A stretch of DNA of 64,000 nt. Origin: Sodalinema lacuna_A. GTDB taxonomy: Bacteria; Cyanobacteriota; Cyanobacteriia; Cyanobacteriales; Geitlerinemataceae. A program made the translations under genes and the position numbers. Below are positions 25,165-33,545 of the stretch, in pieces. Positions within the stretch are counted from its first letter, which is position 1, and each line of letters starts with the position of its first letter. The notes below the pieces were generated by a model, which saw only the letters and a program-made list of their open reading frames with translations, did no database searches and was not told where the DNA came from. Location of the stretch: positions 1-64,000 of the forward strand of contig FSSI02000023.1 in assembly GCA_900149785.2 (NCBI GenBank), given 5' to 3'.

Positions 25165-26211
25165 ATGAAATACCGCCATTTAATTTCCCCCGAGACTCAA
25201 ATTTATCAGCTACCGGAACCCTTTTCCTTGGAGTCGGGAGAGTTGTTAACGGATGTTGAAGTGGCGTATCGCTGTTGGGGAACGCTCAATGAATCAGGCG
25301 ATAATGCGGTTCATATTTGTCATGCGTTGACGGGAAGTGCGGATGCAGATGAATGGTGGGGGCCGCTGTTTGGAGAAGGGCGGACGTTTGACGGCGATCG
25401 CAATTTTATTGTCTGTAGTAATGTCTTGGGGAGTTGTTACGGAACCACGGGACCAATTTCGATCAATCCAGCAACGGGGAAACCCTATGGGCGGGGGTTT
25501 CCGGCGATTACAGTTCGCGATATGGTGCGGTTGCAATGGCGATTGTTGCAAGGGTTGGGGGTGAAGAAACTTAAGTTTGTCATTGGCGGTTCGTTGGGGG
25601 GAATGCAGGTTTTGGAATGGGGAAAACTCTATCCGGATTATGTCGATCACATCGTCTCAATTGCGGCGGCGGGACGACATTCGCCCTGGTGTATTGCCAT
25701 GAGTGAAGCCCAACGTCAGGCAATTTTTGCTGATCCTAATTGGTGTAATGGTAACTATGAAGAAGACTCTCCCCCCACCACGGGGTTAGCGGCGGCCCGG
25801 ATGATGGCCATGATTTCCTATCGGGCCACGGCGAGTTTTGAACAACGTTTTGGGCGCGAGGTTCAAGAAGATGGAACCTTTGCGATCGCCAGTTATTTAC
25901 GCTACCAAGGACAGAAGTTAGTCAAACGCTTTGATGCGAATACCTATGTGGCCTTAACGGAGGCCATGGATCGTCATGATGTTTCTGGGGGAGAGGGGGA
26001 TTATCTGGCGGCGTTGGGGGCGATCGCGCAGCCAACGCTGGTGGTGGCGATCGACTCGGATCTCCTCTATCCCCCTCGGGATCAGCAGGAGTTGGTCCAA
26101 TGGATGCCCAACGCCCAGTTAGAATGGTTATCGTCGCCCCATGGCCATGATGCGTTCTTAATTAATATGGTGGCGTTGAATGAGTTGGTAATGACGTTTT
26201 TAAACCCATAA
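25165..26211 (+). CDS. metX: Homoserine O-acetyltransferase
   Basis: 348 residues from the ATG at 25165 (MKYRHLISPETQIYQ); an upstream start would translate heptamer repeats. It is an alpha/beta hydrolase with VCHALTGS-type ICHALTGSADADEWW, GSCYGTTGP, the nucleophile elbow IGGSLGGMQVLEW, and the C-terminal triad residues in AIDSDLLYPP and SPHGHDAFL. It acetylates homoserine to feed the metY product. This gives direct sulfhydrylation rather than the cystathionine route. Confidence 0.95.
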   Translation: MKYRHLISPETQIYQLPEPFSLESGELLTDVEVAYRCWGTLNESGDNAVHICHALTGSADADEWWGPLFGEGRTFDGDRNFIVCSNVLGSCYGTTGPISINPATGKPYGRGFPAITVRDMVRLQWRLLQGLGVKKLKFVIGGSLGGMQVLEWGKLYPDYVDHIVSIAAAGRHSPWCIAMSEAQRQAIFADPNWCNGNYEEDSPPTTGLAAARMMAMISYRATASFEQRFGREVQEDGTFAIASYLRYQGQKLVKRFDANTYVALTEAMDRHDVSGGEGDYLAALGAIAQPTLVVAIDSDLLYPPRDQQELVQWMPNAQLEWLSSPHGHDAFLINMVALNELVMTFLNP

Positions 26212-26258
26212 CCGTTAAGGGCGACAATTTTAGTGATTTGTTGCATTGGGTATCCAAT

Positions 26259-26288
26259 TGTAGGGGCGAAAAATTTTTCGCCCCTACA
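26259..26288. terminator. Perfect 30-bp palindrome between convergent genes
   Basis: TGTAGGGGCGAAAAA and its exact reverse complement are adjacent with no loop. It lies between convergent metX and the tocopherol cyclase gene, so it could end transcription in both directions. The GTAGGGGCG core recurs at 13623, 59165 and (inverted) 60906, so it is also a member of a dispersed palindromic repeat family. Confidence 0.65.
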
Positions 26289-26364
26289 GCAGGGAATATA
26301 ATCTGCAACAAATTTTCCTGATCATCCTGAACCCAGAAAACAGCATTTTTTTCTTGCTCACCCA

Positions 26365-27441
26365 TTAATCCACAATCCAAGTCTCATTCCAAGGGCCACC
26401 CCCGACTTCTAAACCACATTGAGAACTCGTCGCCTCTAACAGCATTTCATAACGCCCCTGACGACGCTGTTTAAGCTGTAAATGAACCTGGCCCTTCATC
26501 GTATCTCGACAGGCGAAAACGAGGCCCTTTTGAGTGGGCGCTCGCAGCGGGGTTCCTGGTTCGTCCGTGGTTCCCGTGAGCGTTACCTCTAAATCCCCAC
26601 TCCAGGCCTGCATTTTCCAATATCCCCAGGGTGCAATCTCCCAGGTAACAGTTCCATTCCAGGGAACAAACTCATAAAATCGTCCCTCATGATGAATCCC
26701 CACCATGGCCACCGATTCCATCCAACTAAGAACTTGTCGCCGGCCACCGCCAGCCGTGAGGGCTAAATTGGGTTCGCCGTCGAAGCTGTTGCAGTTGAAC
26801 CAGAACCACTTTTGCGGAAACGATCGCCCCCAGTTCTTTTCCCCATAGGCGGGAACTCGGTTAAACTCATAACGCTCTCCGTTCCAGTCAATCCACCCCG
26901 TCGCCCAACCGTGGGCCATGAGAATTTGCCAACCGGGTTCAAAGATTTCTAGAAATGATAGCCAGCCGGCCGTGGATTGGCGATCGCCCCAACCATAGAC
27001 CGGTTCAATGGTATATTGCCAAGTACAGTGATGGCCGCTGCCGGGGTCGTAGAGTTGCCCCTGATGCCAAGTCGCGGTGGCTTGATAGCCTTGTTTGACT
27101 TCAGCCTCGAAGGTATCGCGATCGATGAGTTTGGGGGGACTGGTGAGAGAAGTTTGTCCCCAATGGCCCAGGCCCAGCCCCTTTTTCCAGCCCCAGAACT
27201 TGCTAACATCAGGAAACGTCCGACAGAGATACTCGTCACGAGGCCCGAGGATTTGCGCCCCGCCGCCACTATTGGATTCGCCGCCGATGGGATCTTCAAT
27301 GGAATACATAAAGGCGAAGGTTTCCCCCGCTTCAGGAAGGGTAACGCGATAATACCAACCTTCAAAGAATTTGCGACTTTCCCCATCCCAGTGATAGCCA
27401 CTGTGGGGAGTTGGTGCGGAACTGACCCTTGACCCTACCAT
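26365..27441 (-). CDS. Tocopherol cyclase family protein
   Basis: 358 residues from the ATG at 27441 (MVGSRVSSAPTPHSGYHWDG). A longer frame would run across the divergent gene. Family blocks are RKFFEGWYYRVTLPEAGETFA, YSIEDPIGG, GGGAQILGP, YEFNRVPAYGEKNWGRSFP and WFWFNCNSFDG. The enzyme closes the chromanol ring in vitamin E synthesis. The cyanobacterial gene (slr1737 type) is homologous to plant VTE1. It is divergent from the cysteine desulfurase with only 39 bp between the start codons, so the two promoters must overlap. Confidence 0.92.
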   Translation of the reverse strand: MVGSRVSSAPTPHSGYHWDGESRKFFEGWYYRVTLPEAGETFAFMYSIEDPIGGESNSGGGAQILGPRDEYLCRTFPDVSKFWGWKKGLGLGHWGQTSLTSPPKLIDRDTFEAEVKQGYQATATWHQGQLYDPGSGHHCTWQYTIEPVYGWGDRQSTAGWLSFLEIFEPGWQILMAHGWATGWIDWNGERYEFNRVPAYGEKNWGRSFPQKWFWFNCNSFDGEPNLALTAGGGRRQVLSWMESVAMVGIHHEGRFYEFVPWNGTVTWEIAPWGYWKMQAWSGDLEVTLTGTTDEPGTPLRAPTQKGLVFACRDTMKGQVHLQLKQRRQGRYEMLLEATSSQCGLEVGGGPWNETWIVD

Positions 27442-27480
27442 AGAGAATATAGATGTGATGTTTTGGGAACTGTACGGCTG

Positions 27481-28659
27481 ATGTCTCCACTCCAACAACG
27501 CCCGATTTATCTCGACGCTCACGCTACAACTCCTGTTGACGAGCGTGTGTTGGCGGCGATGCTGCCCTATTTTACTGAGTATTTCGGCAACCCTGCCAGT
27601 ATTAACCATCACTATGGCTGGGAGGGGGAAGCAGCGGTGAAACAGGCCCGAGAGACGCTGGCGGCGGCGATTAACGCTTCTCCTGAGGAGATTATTTTCA
27701 CCAGTGGCGCGACGGAGGCCAATAATTTAGCCCTCAAGGGGGTGGCGGAGGCCTATTTCAGCAAAGGACGGCATCTGGTGACGCTGGTGACGGAACATAA
27801 TGCCATTTTAGACCCGATGGATTATTTGGAGTCTTTGGGGTTTGAGGTGACGCGGCTTCGGGTGATGTCGGATGGGTTAGTGGATCTCGATGAGTTGGCG
27901 GCGGCGTTGCGGGAGGATACGATTTTAGTCTCGGTGATGGCGGCCAATAATGAGATTGGCGTGTTGCAGCCGTTGGCGGAGATTGGACAGCTTTGTCGCG
28001 ATCGCGGGATTCTCTTTCATACGGATGCGGCCCAGGCCATTGCTAAAATTCCTCTGGATGTTCAGGCCCAATGTATTGATGTGATGTCTCTGACGGCCCA
28101 TAAAGTGTATGGTCCCAAGGGAATTGGGGCGTTATATGTGCGGCGACGCAATCCTCGGGTACGGTTGGCGGCCCAGTTGCATGGGGGTGGCCATGAACGG
28201 GGGATGCGATCGGGGACGCTGTATCCGCCGCAGATTGTCGGCTTTGCGAAGGCGGTGGAGTTGGGATTAGCCGAGATGGAGGAGGAGTCGACGCGGTTGC
28301 GGGAGTTGCGATCGCAGTTGTGGGAACGTCTCTCGGTGTTGGAGGGAATCCATCTCAATGGCCATCCGACGCAGCGACTTCCGGGGAATTTGAATGTCAG
28401 TTTTGAGGGGGTGGATGGCCAGGCGTTGTTGTTGGGATTGCAGCCAGTGATGGCGGTGTCGTCGGGTTCAGCTTGTACGTCGGTGAAGATTGAACCGTCT
28501 CATGTGTTGGCGGCGTTGGGCCGTGAGGAGTCGTTGGCCTATGCGTCGGTACGGTTTGGGATTGGCCGTTTTAATACCTTAGAGGAGATTGAGCGGGTCG
28601 CGGATCATGTGATTTCCACGGTTGAGGCCTTGCGAAACGTGGCGGCGATCGCCCGTTAG
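27481..28659 (+). CDS. Cysteine desulfurase (NifS/IscS-like)
   Basis: 392 residues from the ATG at 27481 (MSPLQQRPIYLDAHATTPVD). It is a class V PLP aminotransferase: ATEANNLALKG, the PLP-lysine motif SLTAHKVYGPKG and the catalytic cysteine loop SSGSACTSVKIEPSHVL, of the short type found in IscS/NifS. It mobilises sulfur from cysteine for Fe-S clusters and other uses. The specific recipient cannot be told from sequence, and no scaffold gene is adjacent. Confidence 0.93.
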   Translation: MSPLQQRPIYLDAHATTPVDERVLAAMLPYFTEYFGNPASINHHYGWEGEAAVKQARETLAAAINASPEEIIFTSGATEANNLALKGVAEAYFSKGRHLVTLVTEHNAILDPMDYLESLGFEVTRLRVMSDGLVDLDELAAALREDTILVSVMAANNEIGVLQPLAEIGQLCRDRGILFHTDAAQAIAKIPLDVQAQCIDVMSLTAHKVYGPKGIGALYVRRRNPRVRLAAQLHGGGHERGMRSGTLYPPQIVGFAKAVELGLAEMEEESTRLRELRSQLWERLSVLEGIHLNGHPTQRLPGNLNVSFEGVDGQALLLGLQPVMAVSSGSACTSVKIEPSHVLAALGREESLAYASVRFGIGRFNTLEEIERVADHVISTVEALRNVAAIAR

Positions 28660-28691
28660 TGTCGTTAGATTTACTGTAATTGAGGCCAGTT

Positions 28692-28904
28692 ATGATGGAT
28701 CGTGAACAGTTAAAACGAGAAATCGACTTGATTGATGAGTCCCAGATTGAGGTTTTGTCTCGTATTATTTGGGCGTTGACACACTCGGACATTGAGGCGA
28801 AATCCTGGGAGCGATCGAATTCGGTTAATCCGTTGAAAGATAGTATCTTGTTTGAAGATGACCTGATTTCACCAATCGAAACCTCATGGGATGCTGAACA
28901 ATGA
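28692..28904 (+). CDS. Antitoxin-like protein of a broken PIN toxin pair
   Basis: 70 residues from the ATG at 28692 (or 28695). The first half is helical (REQLKREIDLIDESQIEVLSR). The second half (NPLKDSILFEDDLISPIETSW) is a flexible acidic tail typical of antitoxins that wrap a PIN-domain toxin. The stop overlaps an ATG (ATGA) that begins MMILDT, the usual first residues of a PIN toxin, but that frame is destroyed within six codons (next entry). The antitoxin is therefore an orphan. Confidence 0.65.
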   Translation: MMDREQLKREIDLIDESQIEVLSRIIWALTHSDIEAKSWERSNSVNPLKDSILFEDDLISPIETSWDAEQ

Positions 28905-28993
28905 TGATTTTAGACACGGTAGGGTGTGTTGCGGCTCAAACCCATGTAGAATCAAGACGACAATCTACAAGCTGCCGCAACGCACCGGCTTGA
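28901..28993 (+). pseudogene. PIN-domain toxin remnant cut by an 84-bp repeat
   Basis: The frame starts MMILDT and then enters the palindromic repeat at 28915, where it continues as unrelated sequence to a TGA at 28991-28993. The rest of the toxin is not found downstream. The overlap with the antitoxin stop and the MILDT start identify what it was; the disruption is read directly. Confidence 0.65.
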
Positions 28994-28998
28994 TAATC
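28915..28998 (+). repeat. 84-bp palindromic MITE-like repeat, copy 1
   Basis: The element starts CACGGTAGGGTGTGTTGCGG and ends GGCTTGATAATC. It has 13-bp imperfect inverted repeats (GGTGTGTTGCGGC and GCCGCAACGCACC) and an inner hairpin (TGTAGA/TCTACA). It codes for nothing. This copy interrupts a PIN toxin gene. Confidence 0.9.
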
Positions 28999-29118
28999 TA
29001 TAATATGATAGGCAGTGCGATCAATCATTAAGCCATGTTAAAGTCTACTGCTATAAACCAGTCACGACCGATAGTCCAGCAAAGTGAGAGCGACAATATT
29101 GTAGAATTAGTAGGACTT

Positions 29119-29367
29119 ATGCCAGAAATTACCCGATTTTATGGAATAGTCATAAAAATGTTCTTTGGTGATCACTCTCCCCCTCACTTTCACGCAATTT
29201 ATGGTGAGTATAATGCTTTGATTAGTATTGAGTCTCTAGCAGTCATGGAAGGAGATTTGCCACGACGTGCTGAAAAAATGGTACTCGAGTGGGCAAGATT
29301 GTACCAGAAAGAACTGCTGCAAATTTGGACAAGCCAAGAATTTCTCAAGTTGCCACCTTTAAATTGA
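29119..29367 (+). CDS. DUF4160 protein (toxin-antitoxin-like)
   Basis: 82 residues from the ATG at 29119. The family begins MPEITRFYGI, so the ATG at 29035 in the same frame is less likely. The motif MFFGDHSPPHFHAIYGEY is diagnostic. DUF4160 genes are regularly paired with DUF2442 genes, as here (13 bp apart), and the pair behaves in genomes like a type II toxin-antitoxin module. The biochemical role is not established. Confidence 0.8.
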   Translation: MPEITRFYGIVIKMFFGDHSPPHFHAIYGEYNALISIESLAVMEGDLPRRAEKMVLEWARLYQKELLQIWTSQEFLKLPPLN

Positions 29368-29380
29368 TTCAAATAGCCTT

Positions 29381-29731
29381 ATGATACCACCTCGAATTAA
29401 TTGCGCTAGAGCAATTAAAAACTATAAGCTTTTGGTTGAATTTGATAATGGAGATATGCGGAAATATGATGTCTCTAGGTTGTTGAATAATCCTATGTTT
29501 GCCCTCTTGAAAAATCCTGCATTTTTTAGGGATTTTCGGGTTGAACCTGGAGGATATGCTCTCGTTTGGAATGAGGATATCGACATTAGTGAATACGAAC
29601 TGTGGCAGAATGGAACTTCTGTTGCTGATGAAAATTGTTTTAGTCATCTTGAGGGCGTGCATTTCGATAGTCAAGATGACGGCGCTATTAAACCATCGAA
29701 TCATCTTGATCAATGTAATAAGTCACGGTAG
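29381..29731 (+). CDS. DUF2442 protein, C-terminus ends in a repeat element
   Basis: 116 residues. The conserved part is MIPPRINCARAIKNYKLLVE to VWNEDIDISEYELWQNG (about 1-80), the DUF2442 pattern of small partner proteins for DUF4160. The last codons (SR and the stop) lie inside copy 2 of the 84-bp repeat, so the natural end was replaced. The conserved core is intact and the protein may still work. Confidence 0.78.
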   Translation: MIPPRINCARAIKNYKLLVEFDNGDMRKYDVSRLLNNPMFALLKNPAFFRDFRVEPGGYALVWNEDIDISEYELWQNGTSVADENCFSHLEGVHFDSQDDGAIKPSNHLDQCNKSR

Positions 29732-29807
29732 GGTGTGTTGCGGCTCAAACCCATGTAGAATCAAGACAACAATCTACAAGCTGCCGCAACGCACCGGCTT
29801 GATAATC
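29724..29807 (+). repeat. 84-bp palindromic MITE-like repeat, copy 2
   Basis: Same element as copy 1 with one or two base changes. It supplies the stop codon of the DUF2442 gene. Confidence 0.9.
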
Positions 29808-29849
29808 CGCCAAAATTCCATCTGGTATCTGTCGTCTGGTTCCCGAGTC

Positions 29850-29919
29850 GGTGCGTTCCGGCTAAATTAATCTTGTTGCCAAAATCCAAGAATTGAACGA
29901 AGCCGGGACGCNCCCTACC
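29850..29919. repeat. Related inverted-repeat element containing an N
   Basis: GGTGCGTTCCGGCT at 29850 and its imperfect reverse complement ending CCCTACC at 29919 bracket about 37 bp. The arms resemble those of the 84-bp element, so this is probably a related family. Base 29912 is N. Confidence 0.65.
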
Positions 29920-29936
29920 ACTGCCTATTTCTTGTT

Positions 29937-29978
29937 ATGATCCCACCTCGAATTCATGCCACCAAAGTCCATTATTAA
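29937..29978 (+). pseudogene. 5' remnant of a second DUF2442 gene
   Basis: MIPPRIHATKVHY followed by TAA copies the start of the DUF2442 gene at 29381, and is followed within six bases by copy 3 of the 84-bp repeat. It is the third gene in this island that stops at a copy of the element. Confidence 0.6.
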
Positions 29979-29983
29979 TGAGT

Positions 29984-30067
29984 CACGGTAGGGTGTGTTG
30001 CGGCTCAAACCCATGTAGAATCAAGACGACAATCTACAAGCTGCCGGAACGCACCGGCTTGATAATC
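29984..30067 (+). repeat. 84-bp palindromic MITE-like repeat, copy 3
   Basis: Same element, one base different in the right arm (CTGCCGGAAC). It lies between the DUF2442 remnant and the MNT/HEPN module. Confidence 0.9.
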
Positions 30068-30099
30068 TGGCTCTATTTAGAGCGTTCAAGAGTATTACA

Positions 30100-30180
30100 A
30101 TGGAAGAGTCCACAGAACTAAATCGGGAAATTAAACGCCAATTCGCCAAGGTGGGTCTTGATTTAGAGGGGGGAACCTGA
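30100..30180 (+). CDS. Short open frame ahead of the MNT gene, possible gene remnant
   Basis: 26 codons (MEESTELNREIKRQFAKVGL then DLEGGT) end in TGATG, where the TGA overlaps the MNT start ATG. The frame is also open upstream to the repeat at 30067. It may be the tail of a gene cut by repeat copy 3, or a leader peptide coupled to the MNT gene. Confidence 0.35.
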   Translation: MEESTELNREIKRQFAKVGLDLEGGT

Positions 30181-30473
30181 TGACGCTATTAGCAACCTTG
30201 CAAAACAAACGAGAGCAAATTTTGGACATTGCTGCCAAGCATGGAGCCTACAACGTTCGGGTGTTTGGCTCAGTGGTGCGCGGCGAAGATACCCCAGACA
30301 GCGACATCGATTTTTTGATTGACTACGACTTAGAAAAAATCACGCCGTGGTTTCCGGTGGGGTTGATTCACGATTTACAGGACTTTTTAGGGCGAGATGT
30401 GGATGTGGTGACCGCTAAGTCGTTGCACCATTATATTAAAGAGCGGGTATTGTCGGAGGCCAAGCCCCTATGA
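30180..30473 (+). CDS. mntA: MNT-type nucleotidyltransferase, antitoxin of a HEPN/MNT pair
   Basis: 97 residues with the minimal nucleotidyltransferase motif VRVFGSVVRGEDTPDSDIDF, i.e. GS followed by DxD, and a C-terminal FLGRDVDVVTAKSLHHYIKE. In characterised pairs MntA adds AMP to the HEPN toxin and silences it. The ATG of the next gene overlaps this stop by 4 bp, so the two are translated together. Confidence 0.92.
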   Translation: MTLLATLQNKREQILDIAAKHGAYNVRVFGSVVRGEDTPDSDIDFLIDYDLEKITPWFPVGLIHDLQDFLGRDVDVVTAKSLHHYIKERVLSEAKPL

Positions 30474-30808
30474 AAGATCGTCGTTTGTACCTCGTTCACG
30501 TTCGGGACTGCCTGACTCGGATTCGAGACTATACCCAAGGGGGAAAGGCTGAATTTATGCAAAATGGCATGGTGCAAGATGCGGTGTTGCGTAATCTCGA
30601 AATTATCGGCGAATCAGTGAAGAAGCTGCCGGAGGCCTGGAAGCAGAGCCAACCACAGGTGGAATGGGTGAAAGTAGGGGACTTTCGCAATGTGCTGGCC
30701 CATGACTATCTAGACGTTGACCTCGATATTGTTTGGAACATTATTGAAAATTATCTGCCGGGGTTGGAAGCTGCGGTGCGGAGGCTAATTGACGAGACGG
30801 AGACATGA
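30470..30808 (+). CDS. hepT: HEPN-domain toxin (DUF86/HepT)
   Basis: 112 residues. The ribonuclease motif RNVLAHDY (R-x4-H) near residues 83-90 and the tyrosine that is the AMP-acceptor site are present. Long helices (RLYLVHVRDCLTRIRDYTQGG, VLRNLEIIGESVKKLPEAW) make up the HEPN bundle. HepT proteins cleave RNA when freed from MntA control. The module is complete, unlike the two broken pairs just upstream. Confidence 0.92.
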   Translation: MKDRRLYLVHVRDCLTRIRDYTQGGKAEFMQNGMVQDAVLRNLEIIGESVKKLPEAWKQSQPQVEWVKVGDFRNVLAHDYLDVDLDIVWNIIENYLPGLEAAVRRLIDETET

Positions 30809-30886
30809 CGACGAAACTGGCGGCCCAGACACCCCGAAAACCGTAGTAAGATAACAAACGCCCATCAGTAAGCCGAGCCAAACCCC

Positions 30887-32689
30887 ATGCGACTGTCCCA
30901 AATGCTCCTCGTCACCCTGCGCGAAGACCCCGCCGAGGCAGAAATCCCCAGCCATAAACTCCTGTTGCGGGCCGGTTACATCCGACGAGTCGCCAGTGGC
31001 GTGTACGCCTACCTCCCCCTGATGTGGCGAGTGTTGCAGAAAGTGTCCGCCATTGTCCGCGAAGAGATGAACGCCACCGGCGCCCAGGAATGTCTACTTC
31101 CCCAACTGCAACCCTCCGAATTATGGCAAGAGTCGGGACGCTGGGACACCTATACTAAGGCAGAAGGGATTATGTTCGCTCTCAGCGATCGCCAAGGCCG
31201 GGATATGGGACTCGGCCCCACCCATGAAGAAGTCATTACCGCGATCGCCCGTGACTGTATCCAATCCTATCGCCAACTTCCCCTCCATCTCTATCAAATT
31301 CAAACCAAGTTCCGGGACGAAATTCGCCCCCGCTTCGGCTTGATGCGCGGCCGGGAGTTCATTATGAAGGATGGCTATTCCTTCCATACTGACGAGGACA
31401 GCCTTAAACAAACCTACGCCGAGATGGATCAGGCTTATCGCAATATCATCCGTCGCTGTGGCTTAGCCTTCCAAGCCGTTGAAGCCGATTCTGGGGCCAT
31501 TGGTGGGTCCGGTTCCCAAGAGTTTATGGTTCTGGCGGAGGCTGGGGAAGATGAAGTTCTCTATGTCGAGGATGGAAGTTACGCCGCCAACGTGGAAAAA
31601 GCGGTCTCGCTTCCCCCCGATGCTGAACCCTCGCCGTTCACCAGCTACGAGAAACGGGATACCCCCGACACCGCCACCATCGCCTCAGTCTGTGAGATGC
31701 TCAATTGTTCGCCAACTCAGGTGGTGAAAAATGTTCTCTATCAGGCGGTTTATGATACGGGAATTACGGTGTTGGTCTTGGTGAGTATTCGTGGCGATCG
31801 CGATGTGAATGAAGTCAAACTGCAAAATGAACTGACTCGCCGCGCTGGAGATTATAAAGCCAACGCCCTGATTTCTTTAGAGGTTCCTGATGCCGAAGCG
31901 CAACAAAAATGGGCGGCGAAACCCCTCCCTCTCGGTTATATTGCCCCGGATTTAGGGGATGATTCTATTCAGTCCCAAAAATCGCTTCATCCTAAGTTTT
32001 TACGCTTAGGAGATAATACCGTAAAAGACTTGACAAACTTCGTGACAGGTGCTAACGAAACGGGCTATCACGTGGTAGGCGCGAATTGGGGCGATACCTT
32101 TACCTGTCCGCCGCTGCTGGATTTAGATAAGGCTATGGCGGGCGATCGCTGTCTCAAAAACCCCGAGTTCACCCTACAAACCGCCCGAGGCATTGAAGTG
32201 GGGCATATTTTCCAATTGGGAACCAAGTATTCCCAAGCCCTGGGGGCAATGTTTACCGATGAAAATGGAAAAGGGAATCCCCTGGTGATGGGCTGTTATG
32301 GAATTGGGGTATCTCGTTTAGCTCAATCGGCCGTGGAACAGTCCCATGATAAGGATGGCATTATTTGGAATCCGGCGATCGCCCCCTACCATGCCATTAT
32401 TACCGTTCCCAATATCAATGTCGAAGAACAGATGCAGGTGGCCGAACAACTATACGAAGAACTCAACGCCGCCGGAGTGGAAACCCTCATAGACGATCGC
32501 AAAGAACGGGCCGGCGTGAAGTTCAAAGATGCCGATTTGATGGGGATTCCCTATCGCGTGGTTACCGGGCGGGCGATCGCCAACGGCAAGGTTGAAGTGG
32601 TACAACGGGCCACCCAGGAGAAACAAGAACTGGAGATTTCCCAAGTTGTTTCAACTCTGAAAACCTGGCTAGAAGCGAGTCAATCTTAA
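30887..32689 (+). CDS. proS: Prolyl-tRNA synthetase
   Basis: 600 residues, bacterial type. Class II motifs are present: motif 2 FRDEIRPRFGLMRGREFIMKD, TxE-type GPTHEEV and motif 3 GCYGIGVSRL. An editing insertion domain (about 225-400, TQVVKNVLYQ, GANWGD) sits between motifs 2 and 3, and an anticodon-binding domain ends the protein (VETLIDDRKERAGVKFKDAD). Full length and intact. Followed by a dense repeat region. Confidence 0.96.
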   Translation: MRLSQMLLVTLREDPAEAEIPSHKLLLRAGYIRRVASGVYAYLPLMWRVLQKVSAIVREEMNATGAQECLLPQLQPSELWQESGRWDTYTKAEGIMFALSDRQGRDMGLGPTHEEVITAIARDCIQSYRQLPLHLYQIQTKFRDEIRPRFGLMRGREFIMKDGYSFHTDEDSLKQTYAEMDQAYRNIIRRCGLAFQAVEADSGAIGGSGSQEFMVLAEAGEDEVLYVEDGSYAANVEKAVSLPPDAEPSPFTSYEKRDTPDTATIASVCEMLNCSPTQVVKNVLYQAVYDTGITVLVLVSIRGDRDVNEVKLQNELTRRAGDYKANALISLEVPDAEAQQKWAAKPLPLGYIAPDLGDDSIQSQKSLHPKFLRLGDNTVKDLTNFVTGANETGYHVVGANWGDTFTCPPLLDLDKAMAGDRCLKNPEFTLQTARGIEVGHIFQLGTKYSQALGAMFTDENGKGNPLVMGCYGIGVSRLAQSAVEQSHDKDGIIWNPAIAPYHAIITVPNINVEEQMQVAEQLYEELNAAGVETLIDDRKERAGVKFKDADLMGIPYRVVTGRAIANGKVEVVQRATQEKQELEISQVVSTLKTWLEASQS

Positions 32690-32749
32690 GATCACAAACC
32701 CCGTCAGAACAGGGCAAGCCACCTACTATCCCCTCCCAGGAGGGGAGCA

Positions 32750-32880
32750 TTGCCTCTTGCCTCTTGCCTCTTGCCTCTTGCCTCTTGCCTCTTGCCTTCT
32801 TTCCTCTGTTCCCTGTTCCCTGTTCCCTGTTCCCTTCTTTTGCCTCTTGCCTCTTGCCTCTTGCCTTCTTCTCCCCTATT
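32750..32880. repeat. Long mixed heptamer array between proS and the GDYXXLXY gene
   Basis: About five units of TTGCCTC, then three or four of TTCCCTG, then four of TTGCCTC. The array lies at the 3' end of both flanking genes, so no promoter is displaced. It is the longest array in the window. Confidence 0.9.
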
Positions 32881-32888
32881 CCCTTCTT

Positions 32889-33545
32889 CTAAAACTCATA
32901 ATTCTCATCCCCAACCCATAAACTGATGGGAACCGCATGAGCGCCATTACTCACCTTGATTTGCACCACAAACGCTTCAGGTTCATCCACTTGAATTTGG
33001 CGAATGTGATTGTTAATCTCATTGCGTTGATCTTCGGGCATATAATAGCGTTCCAAGCCGTAGAGAATTTGCCAATTGCGGGCTTGTCCCTGGAGGGCAA
33101 TTTGGGTCGCGGGGAGATTCTCAGGAGGTTCTGAACTGACGGCGACTGGAGTCCAGGGACGTGGCGGTTCGCCGGGATTGGCGACCTCGCTGGGTTCTTC
33201 GAGAATCACGTAAAAGTCAAAGGGCTGCGGCGAGTAACCGTTCGGGGAATGAAACACGTCATCGCCGCCGGGAAGTTCCTGTAACACCTCTCGCCGAGAA
33301 ATCTGATAACTGAGGGTTTGATAATAGCCCCGTAGAAAATCATAGGGGTCAACGGGAGCCGTTTGCAGGACGACGGGAGTCCCCGTCATCACGGTATGGG
33401 CATCACGAGCGGGAACCGCTAAAATGAGCAATCCTTGCAATAACAACGGTAGCCAAAAACGCCATTGAGGAAGGCGACGTTTGCTCGATTGGGGCTGAAG
33501 TTGAGGTTCAGTCTCGGGGGACGTGGTAATTGTTGGCTGAGTCAT
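32889..33545 (-). CDS. GDYXXLXY-domain membrane-anchored protein
   Basis: 218 residues. A Thr/Gln/Pro-rich cytoplasmic N-terminus and one membrane helix (FWLPLLLQGLLILAV) precede a periplasmic domain with the signature DFLRGYYQTLSYQIS (GDYxxLxY type, with GYY here) and a conserved Tyr-rich C-terminus. Such proteins are regularly encoded next to a DUF2157 membrane protein, as here: its start overlaps the stop of the DUF2157 gene by 4 bp. The function of the pair is not known. Confidence 0.82.
   Translation of the reverse strand: MTQPTITTSPETEPQLQPQSSKRRLPQWRFWLPLLLQGLLILAVPARDAHTVMTGTPVVLQTAPVDPYDFLRGYYQTLSYQISRREVLQELPGGDDVFHSPNGYSPQPFDFYVILEEPSEVANPGEPPRPWTPVAVSSEPPENLPATQIALQGQARNWQILYGLERYYMPEDQRNEINNHIRQIQVDEPEAFVVQIKVSNGAHAVPISLWVGDENYEF

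Noticed and set aside
32750..32880. Possible CRISPR array
   Set aside because: The units are 7 bp and contiguous, with no unique spacers; this is an STRR array. No cas genes are present.
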